Notes: generated by a model not told the origin, from the sequence alone. A stretch of 64,000 bases of DNA from JACQAP01 sp035275265 (GCA_035275265.1 DATENC010000031.1:13748-77747); one strand, 5' to 3'; counted from the first letter of the stretch, positions 36,069 to 45,812 are shown. Made by a program: numbers and translations.

Positions 36069-36978
36069 GGAAAATGCCGACGCGCTCAAGCTTGCCTGGG
36101 TGTCAGGCCCGCGCAATCCCTCGCCATTTCTCGACAGCGGCGAAATCAATCACGCCTCGCAGGGCCTAATCGGGCACCTGAATCTGGTCCATCCCAATTG
36201 GATTCAGATCTTCAGCCGCACCGAGTCCGCGTATTTTTCGTCGCTCAGCGAACAGTCCCAGCGCGAAGCGTTGTCCCGGCTCGCCGGCAGCGGCCTGGCC
36301 TGCATAATACTGAGCGATCAGGAGAAGCCTCCATCGACGCTCGCAGATTTCGCCGCCTCCCGCAATGTCCCTGTGTTGGCTTCACCCCTGCACAGCCTGC
36401 AGATCATCTGGGTGGTGCGCACCTATTTGGGACGGGCGCTGGCCGAGTTCGTCACCCGCCACGGCGTTTTTCTGGACGTGCTCGGCATGGGGGTACTGAT
36501 TACCGGCGAAAGCGGCGTGGGGAAGAGCGAACTGGCGCTGGAGTTGATCTCCCGCGGCAGCGGTCTGGTTGCCGACGACGTAGTCGAGCTGTATCACATC
36601 GCGCCGCAAACTCTCGAGGGACGCAGTCCCGAACTGCTGAAGGACTTCCTTGAAGTGAGGGGGTTGGGGATGCTCAACATCCGCACCATTTTCGGCGAGA
36701 CCGCTGTTCGTATCAGAAAAAACCTGAAACTGATCGTGCAACTGGAAAAACCGGTCGGCGGCGTCATTCCCGGCCTGGAACGCCTGCCGCTCAACGCGAG
36801 CTCGGAAGACATCATGGGCATCAGCATCCGTAAGGTAGTGCTGCCCGTCGCGGCCGGCCGCAACCTCGCTGTTCTTGCAGAAGCGGCGGTTCGAAATTAT
36901 GTTCTGCAACTGCGCGGAATCGACAGTACACAGGAATTCATACAGCGCCAGGAAAAGCAGATGAGCAAGCGGGGCTAG
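36037..36978 (+). CDS. hprK: HPr kinase/phosphorylase
   Basis: Bifunctional enzyme adding or removing phosphate on Ser of HPr; 313 residues from ATG 36037 (MPQVSVAQLFEEN, the family start). The earlier frame at 35995 runs through ptsN. Catalytic HGVFLDV (His142), Walker A GESGVGKS (157-164) and the C-terminal signature EVRGLGMLNI are intact. Found with ptsN and rapZ, as in many betaproteobacteria. Confidence 0.95.
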   Translation: MPQVSVAQLFEENADALKLAWVSGPRNPSPFLDSGEINHASQGLIGHLNLVHPNWIQIFSRTESAYFSSLSEQSQREALSRLAGSGLACIILSDQEKPPSTLADFAASRNVPVLASPLHSLQIIWVVRTYLGRALAEFVTRHGVFLDVLGMGVLITGESGVGKSELALELISRGSGLVADDVVELYHIAPQTLEGRSPELLKDFLEVRGLGMLNIRTIFGETAVRIRKNLKLIVQLEKPVGGVIPGLERLPLNASSEDIMGISIRKVVLPVAAGRNLAVLAEAAVRNYVLQLRGIDSTQEFIQRQEKQMSKRG

Positions 36979-36985
36979 AGCGTCC

Positions 36986-37825
36986 ATGCGGCTCATCGTC
37001 ATAAGTGGTCTGTCCGGTTCCGGAAAGAGCATTGCGCTGAATGTGCTGGAGGATAGCGGCTACTATTGCGTGGACAATCTGCCCGCAAAACTCTTGATAG
37101 GGCTAGTACAGTTCCTGGCCCAGGAAGGCCAGAAGCGTGTAGCCGTCAGCATCGATGTACGTAGCGGCGCGACACTGTCGGAACTCCCTGGTTACCTGCT
37201 GCAGCTCCGCCAGAGCGGCATCGACCTGCACCTGGTTTTCCTCGATTCCAAAATTGACACCCTGGTCAAGCGCTTCTCCGAGACCCGCCGTCGGCATCCG
37301 CTCGCGCACGAGGAGCGCACACTTCCGGAGTGCATCGAGCGCGAGCGCGAATTGCTCGCCGACATCGATGACCTCGGCCATCGCATCGACACCAGCGACC
37401 TCAATCCCAACGCGTTGCGGGCCTGGGTGAAGGATCTGCTCAACCTGGGCGAGTCGGGGCTGACGCTGTTGTTCCAATCCTTTGGCTTCAAGCACGGCAT
37501 CCCTCTGGATGCCGACATGGTGTTCGACGTTCGCTGCCTGCCCAATCCCCATTACGACCCGGCACTTCGTGCCCTGACCGGAAAAGACGCGCCCGTGATC
37601 GCGTTCCTTGAGGCGGACGCCAACGCACACAAAATGCTTGCGGACATACGCGGCTACATCGAAACATGGCTGCCGTGCTTCGTGCGCGACAATCGCAGTT
37701 ATTTGACGGTGGCCATCGGCTGTACCGGCGGCCGGCACCGTTCGGTCTATTTCGCCGAGAATCTGGCGGCACACTTCCGCACCAGCCGTGGTGTCCTGAT
37801 CCGGCACAGGGAACTGTCCACTTGA
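36986..37825 (+). CDS. rapZ: RNase adapter protein RapZ
   Basis: 279 residues. N-terminal P-loop domain (Walker A GLSGSGKS, 8-15) and a C-terminal RNA-binding domain (TVAIGCTGGRHRSVYFAE). In E. coli it delivers the sRNA GlmZ to RNase E to control glucosamine-6-phosphate synthesis. It starts 7 bp after hprK. Confidence 0.95.
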   Translation: MRLIVISGLSGSGKSIALNVLEDSGYYCVDNLPAKLLIGLVQFLAQEGQKRVAVSIDVRSGATLSELPGYLLQLRQSGIDLHLVFLDSKIDTLVKRFSETRRRHPLAHEERTLPECIERERELLADIDDLGHRIDTSDLNPNALRAWVKDLLNLGESGLTLLFQSFGFKHGIPLDADMVFDVRCLPNPHYDPALRALTGKDAPVIAFLEADANAHKMLADIRGYIETWLPCFVRDNRSYLTVAIGCTGGRHRSVYFAENLAAHFRTSRGVLIRHRELST

Positions 37826-37866
37826 TTAATTCGGTACCGGCGGTTGCGGCGCCGGTTCGCCGGGAG

Positions 37867-37887
37867 GGCCGCGCTCCGCGGCCTTTT
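37867..37887 (+). terminator. Terminator-like hairpin between rapZ and ubiX
   Basis: GGCCGCG, CTC loop, CGCGGCC then TTTT: a 7-bp all-GC stem with a short T run, 42 bases after rapZ and 21 before ubiX. It probably ends or attenuates the rpoN-rapZ transcript. Confidence 0.65.
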
Positions 37888-37907
37888 GCTACCGGCAGGG
37901 TCGCGCG

Positions 37908-38531
37908 ATGACCTCTCGCACCGTTGCACTTGCATTTACCGGCGCTTCGGGTATGCCCTACGGCGTACGGCTGCTTGAAACTCTGTTGCAAGCGGACCTG
38001 CGCGTATACCTGCTTTACTCGCAGGTGGCACAAGTCGTCGCGCGTCAAGAGATGGATCTCGCTTTGCCCGCCCGCGCCAAGGAAGCTGGCGAGTTCTTCA
38101 CCTCAAGATTTGGCGCGCGTCCAGGGCAATTGCAGGCATTCGGCCGCGAAGAGTGGTTTGCGCCGATTGCTTCAGGCTCGAGTCCCCCCGACGCCATGGT
38201 GGTTTGTCCCTGCACCATGGGCACGCTCGCAGCCATCGCCGCAGGGCTAGCGAACAATCTGATCGAGCGTGCTGCCGACGTCACGCTGAAGGAGGCGCGC
38301 AAACTGATATTGGTGCCGCGGGAGACGCCGTTCTCGACGATCCATCTGGAGAACATGCTTAAGCTGGCGCGCGCCGGCGCGGTGATCCTGCCTGCCAATC
38401 CTGGCTTTTATCATCAGCCGCAGACGCCGCAGGACTTGGTGGATTTCGTGGTCGCGCGCATTCTCGACCATCTTTCAGTCCCGCATTCACTGACGCCTCG
38501 CTGGGGCGAACCCCGCGAGGTCGACGGTTGA
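37908..38531 (+). CDS. ubiX: Flavin prenyltransferase UbiX
   Basis: 207 residues. Makes prenylated FMN, the cofactor of the UbiD decarboxylase in ubiquinone synthesis. Flavin-site signatures are present: GASGMPYGVRLLE near the N terminus, PCTMGTLAAIAAGLANNLIERAADV, and RETPFSTIHLENMLKL with the downstream ILPANPGFYH. No ubiD gene adjoins. Confidence 0.93.
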   Translation: MTSRTVALAFTGASGMPYGVRLLETLLQADLRVYLLYSQVAQVVARQEMDLALPARAKEAGEFFTSRFGARPGQLQAFGREEWFAPIASGSSPPDAMVVCPCTMGTLAAIAAGLANNLIERAADVTLKEARKLILVPRETPFSTIHLENMLKLARAGAVILPANPGFYHQPQTPQDLVDFVVARILDHLSVPHSLTPRWGEPREVDG

Positions 38532-38559
38532 GATTGTCAGTGTTCTGCACACCTTCCCA

Positions 38560-39146
38560 TTGAGCGACATGACGGCAACGGTTCCGATCTTTCCGCTCAA
38601 TACCGTGCTCTATCCCGGCAGCATGCTGCCGCTCAGGATTTTCGAGCAGCGCTATCTGGATATGACCCGGGACTGCTTGCGCGACTCAACGCCCTTCGGC
38701 GTGTGCAGGATCAAGGAAGGTGTGGAAGTCGGCAAGCCGGCGTTGCCGGAAGCGCTCGGCTGCACCGCGGTGATCGCCGAATGGGAGATGCCCAATCTTG
38801 GCGTGTTTCATATGAAGGTCAGGGGCCAGCAACGGTTTCGGATCCGCTACCAGACCACACAGCCAAGCGGCCTGATCCGTGCCGAGATCGATTTGCTGGA
38901 AGAGGTCCCGGGAAGCACGAACGAAGAATCGCTGGACCTGTGCCGCCGGTGCTCGAGCAGATCATCGGTCGCCTCGGTGCCGAGTATTTCCCTGCACCAC
39001 TCGCGTACGAGGATCCGCGCTGGGTAGGTTACCGCCTGGCGGAAGTCCTGCCGCTTTCCCTCGAAGAAAAGCAGACTCTGCTCGAAGCACGCGACGACCA
39101 CGAACGGCTGATGCGCCTGCATGGACATTTGAAATCGTCGGCGTAG
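38560..39146 (+). pseudogene. Lon N-terminal-domain (LonN) protein, frameshifted
   Basis: A stand-alone LON substrate-binding-domain protein split by a frameshift. Frame one (from ATG 38560) reads IFPLNTVLYPGSMLPLRIFE... to ESLDL and then turns into unrelated residues. The frame one base over reads PPVLEQIIGRLGAEYF... to the stop at 39146, which completes the domain. Adding one G near 38940 gives D-L-V-P-P-V-L-E and an intact protein of about 195 residues. No slippery heptamer is seen. Either a sequencing error or a real disruption. Confidence 0.8.
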
Positions 39147-39151
39147 TGGCA

Positions 39152-40195
39152 TCAGCCGCCGTCGCGAAGCCTGCGCAGGATCGCGCGCACCGGCGCCGGC
39201 ACAGCCGCACCGATAGCATCTTCGACCGTCAACCACACATGGCCGGGCGACTGTACGCGAGGCTCCAACTGGGTCACGCGCAGCAAAGTCGGCGTGATGG
39301 TGAGCGTGAAGTGGGTGAAGCCATGGCGAATCATCGGCATGGCGCGATCGGCCTTGACTGCCGCACCGTATCGAACATGCAGGAACGCGGCCGCTTGGTT
39401 AGCGTCGCCGATCTCGGGGAAGCTCCATAGTCCTCCCCAAACGCCTGCCGTGGGGCGTTTCTCCAGAAGGACCTCGCCTTTCCGCTGCAGAATCAGCATC
39501 ACCGTGGATTTCTCCGGCACAGGTTTTTTCGGCTTGGGCGACGGCAGTTCGGAGATGCGGTTATCGCGCTTGGCTGCGCACTCATCTCCGAGCGGGCAAG
39601 ACTTGCAACGCGGGCGGTGGCGCGTGCAGATGCCGGCACCGAGATCCATCAGCCCTTGCGTGTACGTTTCGACTTCGTGCTCCGGCAACAGCTTCGCGGC
39701 AAGTTCCCACATGCGATTCTCGATTTTCTTCTCTCCGGGGTAGCCTGCGATGCCGAAGCAGCGCGCCAGCACTCGCTTGACGTTGCCGTCCAGGATCGGC
39801 TGGCGTGCGCCGGAGACGAACACTGCAATTGCACCCGCAGTTGATCGGCCTATCCCAGGCAGAGCCGCGATGGCGTCAAACTGCCGGGGAAACGTACCCC
39901 CGTGCCGCTCAACGACGATCCGTGCGGCGCGGTGGAGATTGCGGGCACGAGCGTAGTAACCGAGCCCACTCCAAAGCGTTAGTACGTCGTTTTCGTCGGC
40001 GGATGCCAAGCTGGCGATGTCGGGGAAGCGGGTGATGAAGCGCAGGAAGTACGGGATGACCGCGGCGACCTGGGTCTGCTGCAGCATGATTTCCGAGAGC
40101 CAGACCGGATAGGAGTTGCGCATGGCCTGCCACGGCAGATCGTGGCGTCCATGTTGACGCTGCCAGGCAATTACGTGTTCGGCGAATTCGCTCAT
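39152..40195 (-). CDS. mutY: Adenine DNA glycosylase MutY
   Basis: 347 residues. Removes adenine opposite 8-oxoguanine. The catalytic Glu lies in WLSEIMLQQTQV, the helix-hairpin-helix is LPGIGRSTAGAI and the catalytic Asp sits in LMDLGAGIC. The [4Fe-4S] motif C-x6-C-x2-C-x5-C (CTRHRPRCKSCPLGDEC) is complete, and the C-terminal NUDIX-like domain follows. The frame ends 5 bp from the convergent LonN stop. Confidence 0.95.
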   Translation of the reverse strand: MSEFAEHVIAWQRQHGRHDLPWQAMRNSYPVWLSEIMLQQTQVAAVIPYFLRFITRFPDIASLASADENDVLTLWSGLGYYARARNLHRAARIVVERHGGTFPRQFDAIAALPGIGRSTAGAIAVFVSGARQPILDGNVKRVLARCFGIAGYPGEKKIENRMWELAAKLLPEHEVETYTQGLMDLGAGICTRHRPRCKSCPLGDECAAKRDNRISELPSPKPKKPVPEKSTVMLILQRKGEVLLEKRPTAGVWGGLWSFPEIGDANQAAAFLHVRYGAAVKADRAMPMIRHGFTHFTLTITPTLLRVTQLEPRVQSPGHVWLTVEDAIGAAVPAPVRAILRRLRDGG

Positions 40196-40209
40196 ACCGG
40201 ATTCGTCGG

Positions 40210-42366
40210 TCAGAACACTTTCTTGAGCTTTTCCTTGAGCTGTTCCTTGAGTTTATCCTCCGGGTTCTGAGGTGACGCCGATTCCTCGCCCGTGGCGGGC
40301 GCGGTTTCCCCGGCCGGTTTTTTCGCTCCCGGCAACCGGGACTTGAGCTCATCTTCGAGTTTGTCTTTGAGTTCTTCTTTTTTTTCTTCAAATTTCTGCT
40401 TGGCGCTATCGGAGAACATCGAGCCGAACTCGAGTTTGTATTTGAGTGCAGCGAAGGGGCCCGAAACGTGTACGGGCACGGTCAGCCCTTTGAGGTCGTC
40501 TAATTCCTTGCCTCCCTGCCCGGTGCTGGTTGCCACAACCGCCGCCTTCGTCAGGTAATTCAGGCTGCCCTCGGCGATATTGATGTCACCCTCGCCAGTC
40601 AGGCGCAGGAACGGCGATTTCAGCAGAAAATCGTTGTTGTGCGCCACGCCTTGACGGATCAGGAAACTGGCGCTCAACTCGGAAAAATCGGTCTTTTCAC
40701 CGGCGACTGCGGGCTGCTCGGTTTCGCGCGCCCCGCCGGTGAACGTTGCTTTGGCTTTGCGCAGTGACTGCGCCAGGTTGATGCCTTTGAGCGCTCCGTC
40801 CTTGACGTTCATCGCTGCGGTCCCGTTGAGCGACTGCTTGATCGCGCTCGCGGTGTTGCCGATCGCGGTGACATCCAGCGCAACGCTACCGTGTCCCTCG
40901 AGCAGATCCTGTTTCAACGCATCGCGCAGCAGCGGCCCGATCGATATGCCGGAGAGGTTCTGCCTGATTGCGAGCTGATTGTTGTTGGCGTTGACCGAAG
41001 CCGTGCCCTTGACGCTGCCCTGATAGAGGTTGGCCGACAGCGGATTCACCTCCAGCCTGCCCCCCTTGGCCTTGACGTCCATCCGTGCGTTCTGCACCTT
41101 GACGTTAGAGACGATCAGGTCATCGACGCGCAGGCTCCCTGCCAGATTGAGTTTCTTGATCGGCGAAAAATCGATCGGTTGTTCGGCCTGCGGGGACGCT
41201 ACCGGTACGGTACTCGCGGTCCCTGTCTCCGCGGGTGGTAAATAGCGGTCCACGTTGAGCTTGTCAATTGCGATATCGAAACGGGTGAACGGCGCCGCAA
41301 AGTCGGTCACGCCGACTTTGGCTTTGATGTTGCTTTCATCGAAGCGGGTGGTCAGATCGGCGTCCACCGCCTTTTTCTCCAGATCAGCCCGCACGGTGCC
41401 CGCCAGCGGCACGGTCAGCTTCTTCATGGGCAACGCCGGCGAGGCCACGTCGAACTCACCGGCAAGCTTCGGAAGTTCGAACAATTGCGTTTCGAAATCG
41501 GCCACGATCGGCGTCGAAAGTGTGCCCTTGACCGCGTTGTCAGCCTGCCTGGCGTCCACGGTGATCAGGAATTCGCCGACCTGCAGATTCTTGGCCGAAC
41601 CCTCGACGCCAGAGAGTTTGATATTCAGCAGAGCTTCGAGTTGGGGTCCGTTCGTGTTGATCGAGGCAGTCAGCGTCGCCACAGAGAATTTTTGACTCTG
41701 CGGATCGGCCATAAGGTCCCCTGCGGCCTGCAGTTTCACCTCTATCTTCGGTTGCGATGCTGAGAATGCCGCAGACAGGTCGAATTTGAGCGGTACCCCA
41801 GGGGCCAAACGGCCGGTCTCCAAGTTAAGGTCGGAAACCGTGTACTCGGCGCCGGCCGCCTCGTCCTTCCAACTCACCGCGGCCTTGCTCACCTTGACGC
41901 CATCGATGTCAAACTTGATAGAGGTCGCGGGAGGCGATGCGGGCGGGGATGCGGGCGCAGCAGATTCCTCAGCTCCAAGGAAATCGGCGAAATTGTTCGT
42001 ACCGTCCTTGTGCTTGACGAGGTTAACCCGCAATCCATCGAGCTGGATCTGGTCCACCACCACCTGTTTCGACAGCAGCGGGAGCAGTGCCAACGACACC
42101 CGAATCTGCTCCAGTCCAGCAAAATCCTTGTCGCCCCGGAATTCGGACAAGCGTGTTTTCCCCAATTGCACGCCGACCCTGGGGAACAGCGTCAGCCTGA
42201 TATCGCCTTCGATGGTGAGCACTCTCTGGGTCTTCTCCTTCACCAGATCGGCTACTTGCGCCTTGTACTGATTAGGATCGAAAGTCGCGGCGATGAACGC
42301 CAGCACACCGGCAAACAGGACAACCACGGCTCCGACGGCGATCAGGATCCATTTGAGCAGCTTCAT
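40210..42366 (-). CDS. AsmA family protein
   Basis: 718 residues from ATG 42366 (MKLLKWILIAVGAVVVLF), which places one N-terminal membrane helix at 4-26; the open frame extends 37 residues further but with no family match. The periplasmic body is a long repeat-rich beta protein with AsmA sequence (FDPNQYKAQVADLVKEKT; LAGSLRVDDLIVSN) and an AsmA C-terminal domain near 520-660. AsmA-like proteins are implicated in phospholipid transfer to the outer membrane. The last 75 residues are rich in Lys/Glu. It precedes mutY by 14 bp. Confidence 0.88.
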   Translation of the reverse strand: MKLLKWILIAVGAVVVLFAGVLAFIAATFDPNQYKAQVADLVKEKTQRVLTIEGDIRLTLFPRVGVQLGKTRLSEFRGDKDFAGLEQIRVSLALLPLLSKQVVVDQIQLDGLRVNLVKHKDGTNNFADFLGAEESAAPASPPASPPATSIKFDIDGVKVSKAAVSWKDEAAGAEYTVSDLNLETGRLAPGVPLKFDLSAAFSASQPKIEVKLQAAGDLMADPQSQKFSVATLTASINTNGPQLEALLNIKLSGVEGSAKNLQVGEFLITVDARQADNAVKGTLSTPIVADFETQLFELPKLAGEFDVASPALPMKKLTVPLAGTVRADLEKKAVDADLTTRFDESNIKAKVGVTDFAAPFTRFDIAIDKLNVDRYLPPAETGTASTVPVASPQAEQPIDFSPIKKLNLAGSLRVDDLIVSNVKVQNARMDVKAKGGRLEVNPLSANLYQGSVKGTASVNANNNQLAIRQNLSGISIGPLLRDALKQDLLEGHGSVALDVTAIGNTASAIKQSLNGTAAMNVKDGALKGINLAQSLRKAKATFTGGARETEQPAVAGEKTDFSELSASFLIRQGVAHNNDFLLKSPFLRLTGEGDINIAEGSLNYLTKAAVVATSTGQGGKELDDLKGLTVPVHVSGPFAALKYKLEFGSMFSDSAKQKFEEKKEELKDKLEDELKSRLPGAKKPAGETAPATGEESASPQNPEDKLKEQLKEKLKKVF

Positions 42367-42455
42367 TCCGGGATCTCCAGTTGATTCGATCTTCCGAAAA
42401 GGTTTTTCGCGCAAGGAAATCCGCTGAGAAGGCGAACTTCGGGCGGTTCCAAGGC

Positions 42456-42485
42456 AAAGAAAATAAAGCCGCAGCACGCGGCTTT
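42456..42485 (-). terminator. Terminator of tRNA-Gly
   Basis: On the minus strand AAAGCCGC, five-base loop, GCGGCTTT then ATTTTC: an 8-bp stem beginning 8 bases after the tRNA 3' end. Confidence 0.75.
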
Positions 42486-42492
42486 ATGTCAG

Positions 42493-42566
42493 TGGAGCGG
42501 GTGATGGGAATCGAACCCACGTCTAAAGCTTGGGAAGCTTTCGTTCTACCATTGAACTACACCCGC
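42493..42566 (-). tRNA. tRNA-Gly (anticodon CCC)
   Basis: 74-nt cloverleaf with CCA encoded. Acceptor GCGGGTG pairs with CACCCGC; the anticodon arm is AAAGC, loop TTCCCAA, GCTTT, so bases 34-36 are CCC. The T arm GTGGGTTCGATTCCCAT is standard. A -10-like TAGAAT lies 11 bases upstream (42583-42578 on the minus strand). Confidence 0.96.
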
Positions 42567-42766
42567 AAACGCTGCTGATTCTACGACAATTTTGCGAGGC
42601 TGCTCCACGGGAGGCACAACTACCTGGCGAGAACCTCGAAACTCGCCACACAGCACGACGGTCCCCCGCCCGCGAGTGCCCGCAGGTTGTGTCCGACCGT
42701 GCGGTGCCATTGCCCGCGATGACGTGCTAGCATGGGCCTGATAACTGATCCACCCGACTTCTTGAA

Positions 42767-42970
42767 GTGATTGCGCTTACGATCAACGGCCTATCGCGGT
42801 CGTTCCCTGGTCCCTTGAGCATTGCCGGTCTCATCGAAGAACTGGAACTCAAGGGTAAGCGCATTGCACTGGAGCGCAACGGCGAAATCGTGCCCCGCAG
42901 CGAGTTTGCTCAGGTCGCGCTCGCCGACGGTGACGCGCTCGAAATCGTCGTGGCGGTTGGGGGTGGATGA
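42767..42970 (+). CDS. thiS: Sulfur carrier protein ThiS
   Basis: 67-residue ubiquitin-like protein ending in Gly-Gly, the end that is activated as thiocarboxylate for thiazole synthesis. GTG start at 42767. No TPP riboswitch consensus (CTGAGA...ACCTGATCTGG type) was found in the 200 bp upstream. thiG follows after 120 bp. Confidence 0.9.
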   Translation: MIALTINGLSRSFPGPLSIAGLIEELELKGKRIALERNGEIVPRSEFAQVALADGDALEIVVAVGGG

Positions 42971-43090
42971 TAGATGTAAGGGCAAGAATGGAGGAACGAG
43001 GGAGCTAAGCCTTAACAACTGCAACGTTTCCTTAATTCACTCGTTCACCCCTCAGCAGCCTCTAACCAGACACCAGTTATCTCGTTATCT

Positions 43091-43894
43091 ATGGATCAGT
43101 TGGTCATAGCCGGTAAACCCTACACTTCCCGTCTGCTTGTCGGCACCGGCAAGTATCGGGACTTCGCGCAGACGCGCGCGGCAGTCGAGGCCAGCGGCGC
43201 AGATATCGTGACCGTGGCAATTCGCCGCACCAACATCGGCCAGAACCCGAACGAACCCAATCTGCTCGACGCGCTGCCGCCGTCGCACTACACCATCCTG
43301 CCCAACACCGCCGGGTGCTACAGCGCGCAGGACGCAGTGCGTACGCTGCGTCTGGCGCGTGAACTGCTTGATGGCCACCAGCTGGTGAAGCTCGAGGTGT
43401 TGGGCGATCCGCACACGCTGTATCCCAACATGGTCGAAACCCTCGCCGCCGCCGAGACTCTGGTGAAAGAAGACTTCAAAGTCATGGTATACACCTCCGA
43501 TGATCCGATCCTTGCCAAGCGCCTGGAGGAAATCGGCTGCGTCGCGGTGATGCCCCTGGCCTCACTTATCGGTTCCGGGATGGGCATCCTCAACCCATGG
43601 AACCTTCAGATCATCGTCTGCAATGCCAAGGTGCCGGTGCTGGTAGACGCCGGCGTGGGCACGGCCTCCGACGCGGCTATCGCAATGGAGCTGGGTTGCG
43701 ACGGGGTATTGATGAACACGGCAATCGCGACGGCGCGCGACCCGGTACTGATGGCATCGGCGATGAAAAAAGCGGTCGAGGCCGGGCGTGAGGCTTTTCT
43801 CGCCGGACGCATGCCGAAAAAGCTCTACTCCGCCGCGCCTTCGTCACCGACTGCCGGGGTCATCGGCACCGTCTCCAAGGACAAAGCAGCCTGA
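43091..43894 (+). CDS. thiG: Thiazole synthase ThiG
   Basis: 267 residues, (beta/alpha)8 enzyme making the thiazole phosphate of thiamine from DXP, dehydroglycine and ThiS-COSH. Schiff-base lysine in the LVKLEVLGD strand (about 100), plus VMPLASLIGSGMGILNP and VLVDAGVGTASDAAIAMELG, are conserved. It follows thiS; the rest of the thiamine pathway is not in the window. Confidence 0.96.
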   Translation: MDQLVIAGKPYTSRLLVGTGKYRDFAQTRAAVEASGADIVTVAIRRTNIGQNPNEPNLLDALPPSHYTILPNTAGCYSAQDAVRTLRLARELLDGHQLVKLEVLGDPHTLYPNMVETLAAAETLVKEDFKVMVYTSDDPILAKRLEEIGCVAVMPLASLIGSGMGILNPWNLQIIVCNAKVPVLVDAGVGTASDAAIAMELGCDGVLMNTAIATARDPVLMASAMKKAVEAGREAFLAGRMPKKLYSAAPSSPTAGVIGTVSKDKAA

Positions 43895-43932
43895 AGGCTT
43901 CGCCGCCGTGGCATGTTGGCACGGTTTATTCA

Positions 43933-44658
43933 GTGAACCATCCTGACACTCGGCCGCACATCCGTAGCTTCGTGCTGCGTCAAGGCCGCGTTTCCAACGC
44001 ACAGCGCCGCGCCGTGCAAACACTGCTGCCTACGTTCGGCATCCCGTATGCTCCGGCACAACTGGATCTTGATGCGGTGTTCGGGCGGCCGGCACCGAAA
44101 ATTGTGGAGATCGGCTTCGGCATGGGTGAAACGACGGCCCAGCTCGCCTTAGCGCACCAGTACAACGATTACCTCGGAATCGAGGTGCATACGCCCGGCG
44201 TCGGCAGCCTGCTGCGGCTGATCGAGGCCCACGCGCTTGCCAACGTGCGCATCATTCAACACGACGCCGTTGAAGTGTTGCACCACATGATCGCGGCCGA
44301 CAGCCTCAGCGCCATCCACGTCTTCTTTCCCGATCCTTGGCCGAAGAAGCGCCACCACAAACGCCGATTGATCCAGCCGCCGATCGTGCACCTGCTTGCC
44401 AGTCGGCTGCGACCCGGGGGCTATATGCACCTAGCGACTGACTGGGAGGACTATGCGTTGCAGATCCTCCAGGTCTTGTCCGCCGAAGCGCAGCTCGACA
44501 ACACTGTTGAGAATTTTGCAGCACGTCCTCCTTCCCGCCCACTCACCAAGTTCGAGACGCGCGGGCTCAAGCTCGGCCATCGGGTGTGGGATCTGGTTTT
44601 CAAGCGGAACGCTGCAGCCGTGCGCGGGAGAAATCAAGTCAAGGCCGGGGTCCGATAG
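43933..44658 (+). CDS. trmB: tRNA (guanine46-N7)-methyltransferase TrmB
   Basis: 241 residues, GTG start. SAM-dependent enzyme that makes m7G46 in tRNA. The SAM motif VEIGFGMGETT, the HVFFPDPWPKKRHHKRRL catalytic segment and ATDWEDYALQ are intact. Its 3' end overlaps the convergent enolase-superfamily gene by 25 bp. Confidence 0.95.
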   Translation: MNHPDTRPHIRSFVLRQGRVSNAQRRAVQTLLPTFGIPYAPAQLDLDAVFGRPAPKIVEIGFGMGETTAQLALAHQYNDYLGIEVHTPGVGSLLRLIEAHALANVRIIQHDAVEVLHHMIAADSLSAIHVFFPDPWPKKRHHKRRLIQPPIVHLLASRLRPGGYMHLATDWEDYALQILQVLSAEAQLDNTVENFAARPPSRPLTKFETRGLKLGHRVWDLVFKRNAAAVRGRNQVKAGVR

Positions 44659-45812
44659 ATCGTCCTGCCTTTCACCCGGATCTCCGTGTCTACCAAATAA
44701 GACCTCAGCGCTACCGGATCGACTTCCATCCCCAACCCTGGCGCGTCCGGCACGTGCACCTGCCCGTTGCCGTCGGGCAGCAGATGCGTGCGGGTGATCG
44801 CCAGCGCGAGGGCCTTCGGCTCTGCTGGATACTCGCAGATCACATGGTTCTTCAGCCCGGCGTAAGGCTGTAGCGAAGCCGAGAGAGCGAGATGCGACGT
44901 AAAGGTGTGATTGACGTACGTGACGCCCTTGGCGTTCGCGTAATCCGCTACCTGCTTAGCCACCGATATGCCGCCAATGCGCCCGGCGTCTATCTGCACG
45001 TACTTCAACCCGGCGTGGTCGATCATGTGTTTGGCCATATGGAAGTTGTGCGAACCTTCGCCGCCCGCCATGCCGACCGGACCGCTTTCCAGGGAGAGGG
45101 CGCAATACTCGTCGAGCGCACCGGAAACAAACGGCTCCTCCAGCCAAGTGGCTCGTGCACGTATCAGCGAGGCGAGCCTCTTGCGCGCCGCACCGACGTC
45201 CGTATTCCAGACGGTGCCAGCGTCTACCAGCAGAATGCCATCCTCCCCGAGGCCCTCGCGTGCCGCGGCGACCTGCTCCTCGTCCGCCTGAACCGAACCG
45301 TGACCGTAGCGCCCCCAACCGAACTTGGCGGCACGAAATCCCTTTGTGCGCGCAGCAAGCGCCTTCGCCCGCGTCTCGTCCGGGGTGTCGCCGAACAACA
45401 CCGAAAAGTAAGGCGTCTTGGCAAACGGCTTGTGCCATCCCAACAGCTTCCAAACCGGCTCCCCGAACGTCTTGCCGAGCAAATCCCACAGTGCCATGTC
45501 GATACCGGACAGCGTATGGTCAGCCTGAAGCAGATCGAGACTGTTGGCGCGCACCGCATCGCCGATCTTGCGGATATCATCCGGAGAATCGCAATTCGCG
45601 CCGAGCACCGAGTCCTGTACCGGTTTGCAGGCGGAATGCGACATGGGGCACACCAGGCTCGCAATGGAAGGGAGCGGCGCGGCCTCGCATTCACCCCACC
45701 CTACTTGATCACCCGCAACGACCCTGACCAGCAGGGCATCCTGGCTGCCGTCGCCGATGTCCAATATCTCCGGCATGGACAGGTAGAAAGCGTCCACCGC
45801 TTCGATTTTCAC
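44634..45812 (-). CDS. Enolase-superfamily enzyme (mandelate racemase / muconate lactonizing type)
   Basis: 392 residues: N-terminal capping domain and C-terminal barrel. Candidate metal and catalytic residues are visible in order: the AAKFGWG segment in place of the usual KxK (one lysine only), LLVDAGTVW (Asp), WLEEP (Glu), GGEGS (Glu), QIDAGR (Asp) and NHTFTSH (His). The second lysine of KxK being Gly means a racemase with two bases is unlikely; a dehydratase is possible. The substrate is not known and no pathway genes flank it. Confidence 0.8.
   Translation of the reverse strand: MKIEAVDAFYLSMPEILDIGDGSQDALLVRVVAGDQVGWGECEAAPLPSIASLVCPMSHSACKPVQDSVLGANCDSPDDIRKIGDAVRANSLDLLQADHTLSGIDMALWDLLGKTFGEPVWKLLGWHKPFAKTPYFSVLFGDTPDETRAKALAARTKGFRAAKFGWGRYGHGSVQADEEQVAAAREGLGEDGILLVDAGTVWNTDVGAARKRLASLIRARATWLEEPFVSGALDEYCALSLESGPVGMAGGEGSHNFHMAKHMIDHAGLKYVQIDAGRIGGISVAKQVADYANAKGVTYVNHTFTSHLALSASLQPYAGLKNHVICEYPAEPKALALAITRTHLLPDGNGQVHVPDAPGLGMEVDPVALRSYLVDTEIRVKGRTIYRTPALT

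Noticed and set aside
42567..42766. TPP riboswitch before thiS
   Set aside because: The conserved CTGAGA and ACCTGATCTGG elements are not present.
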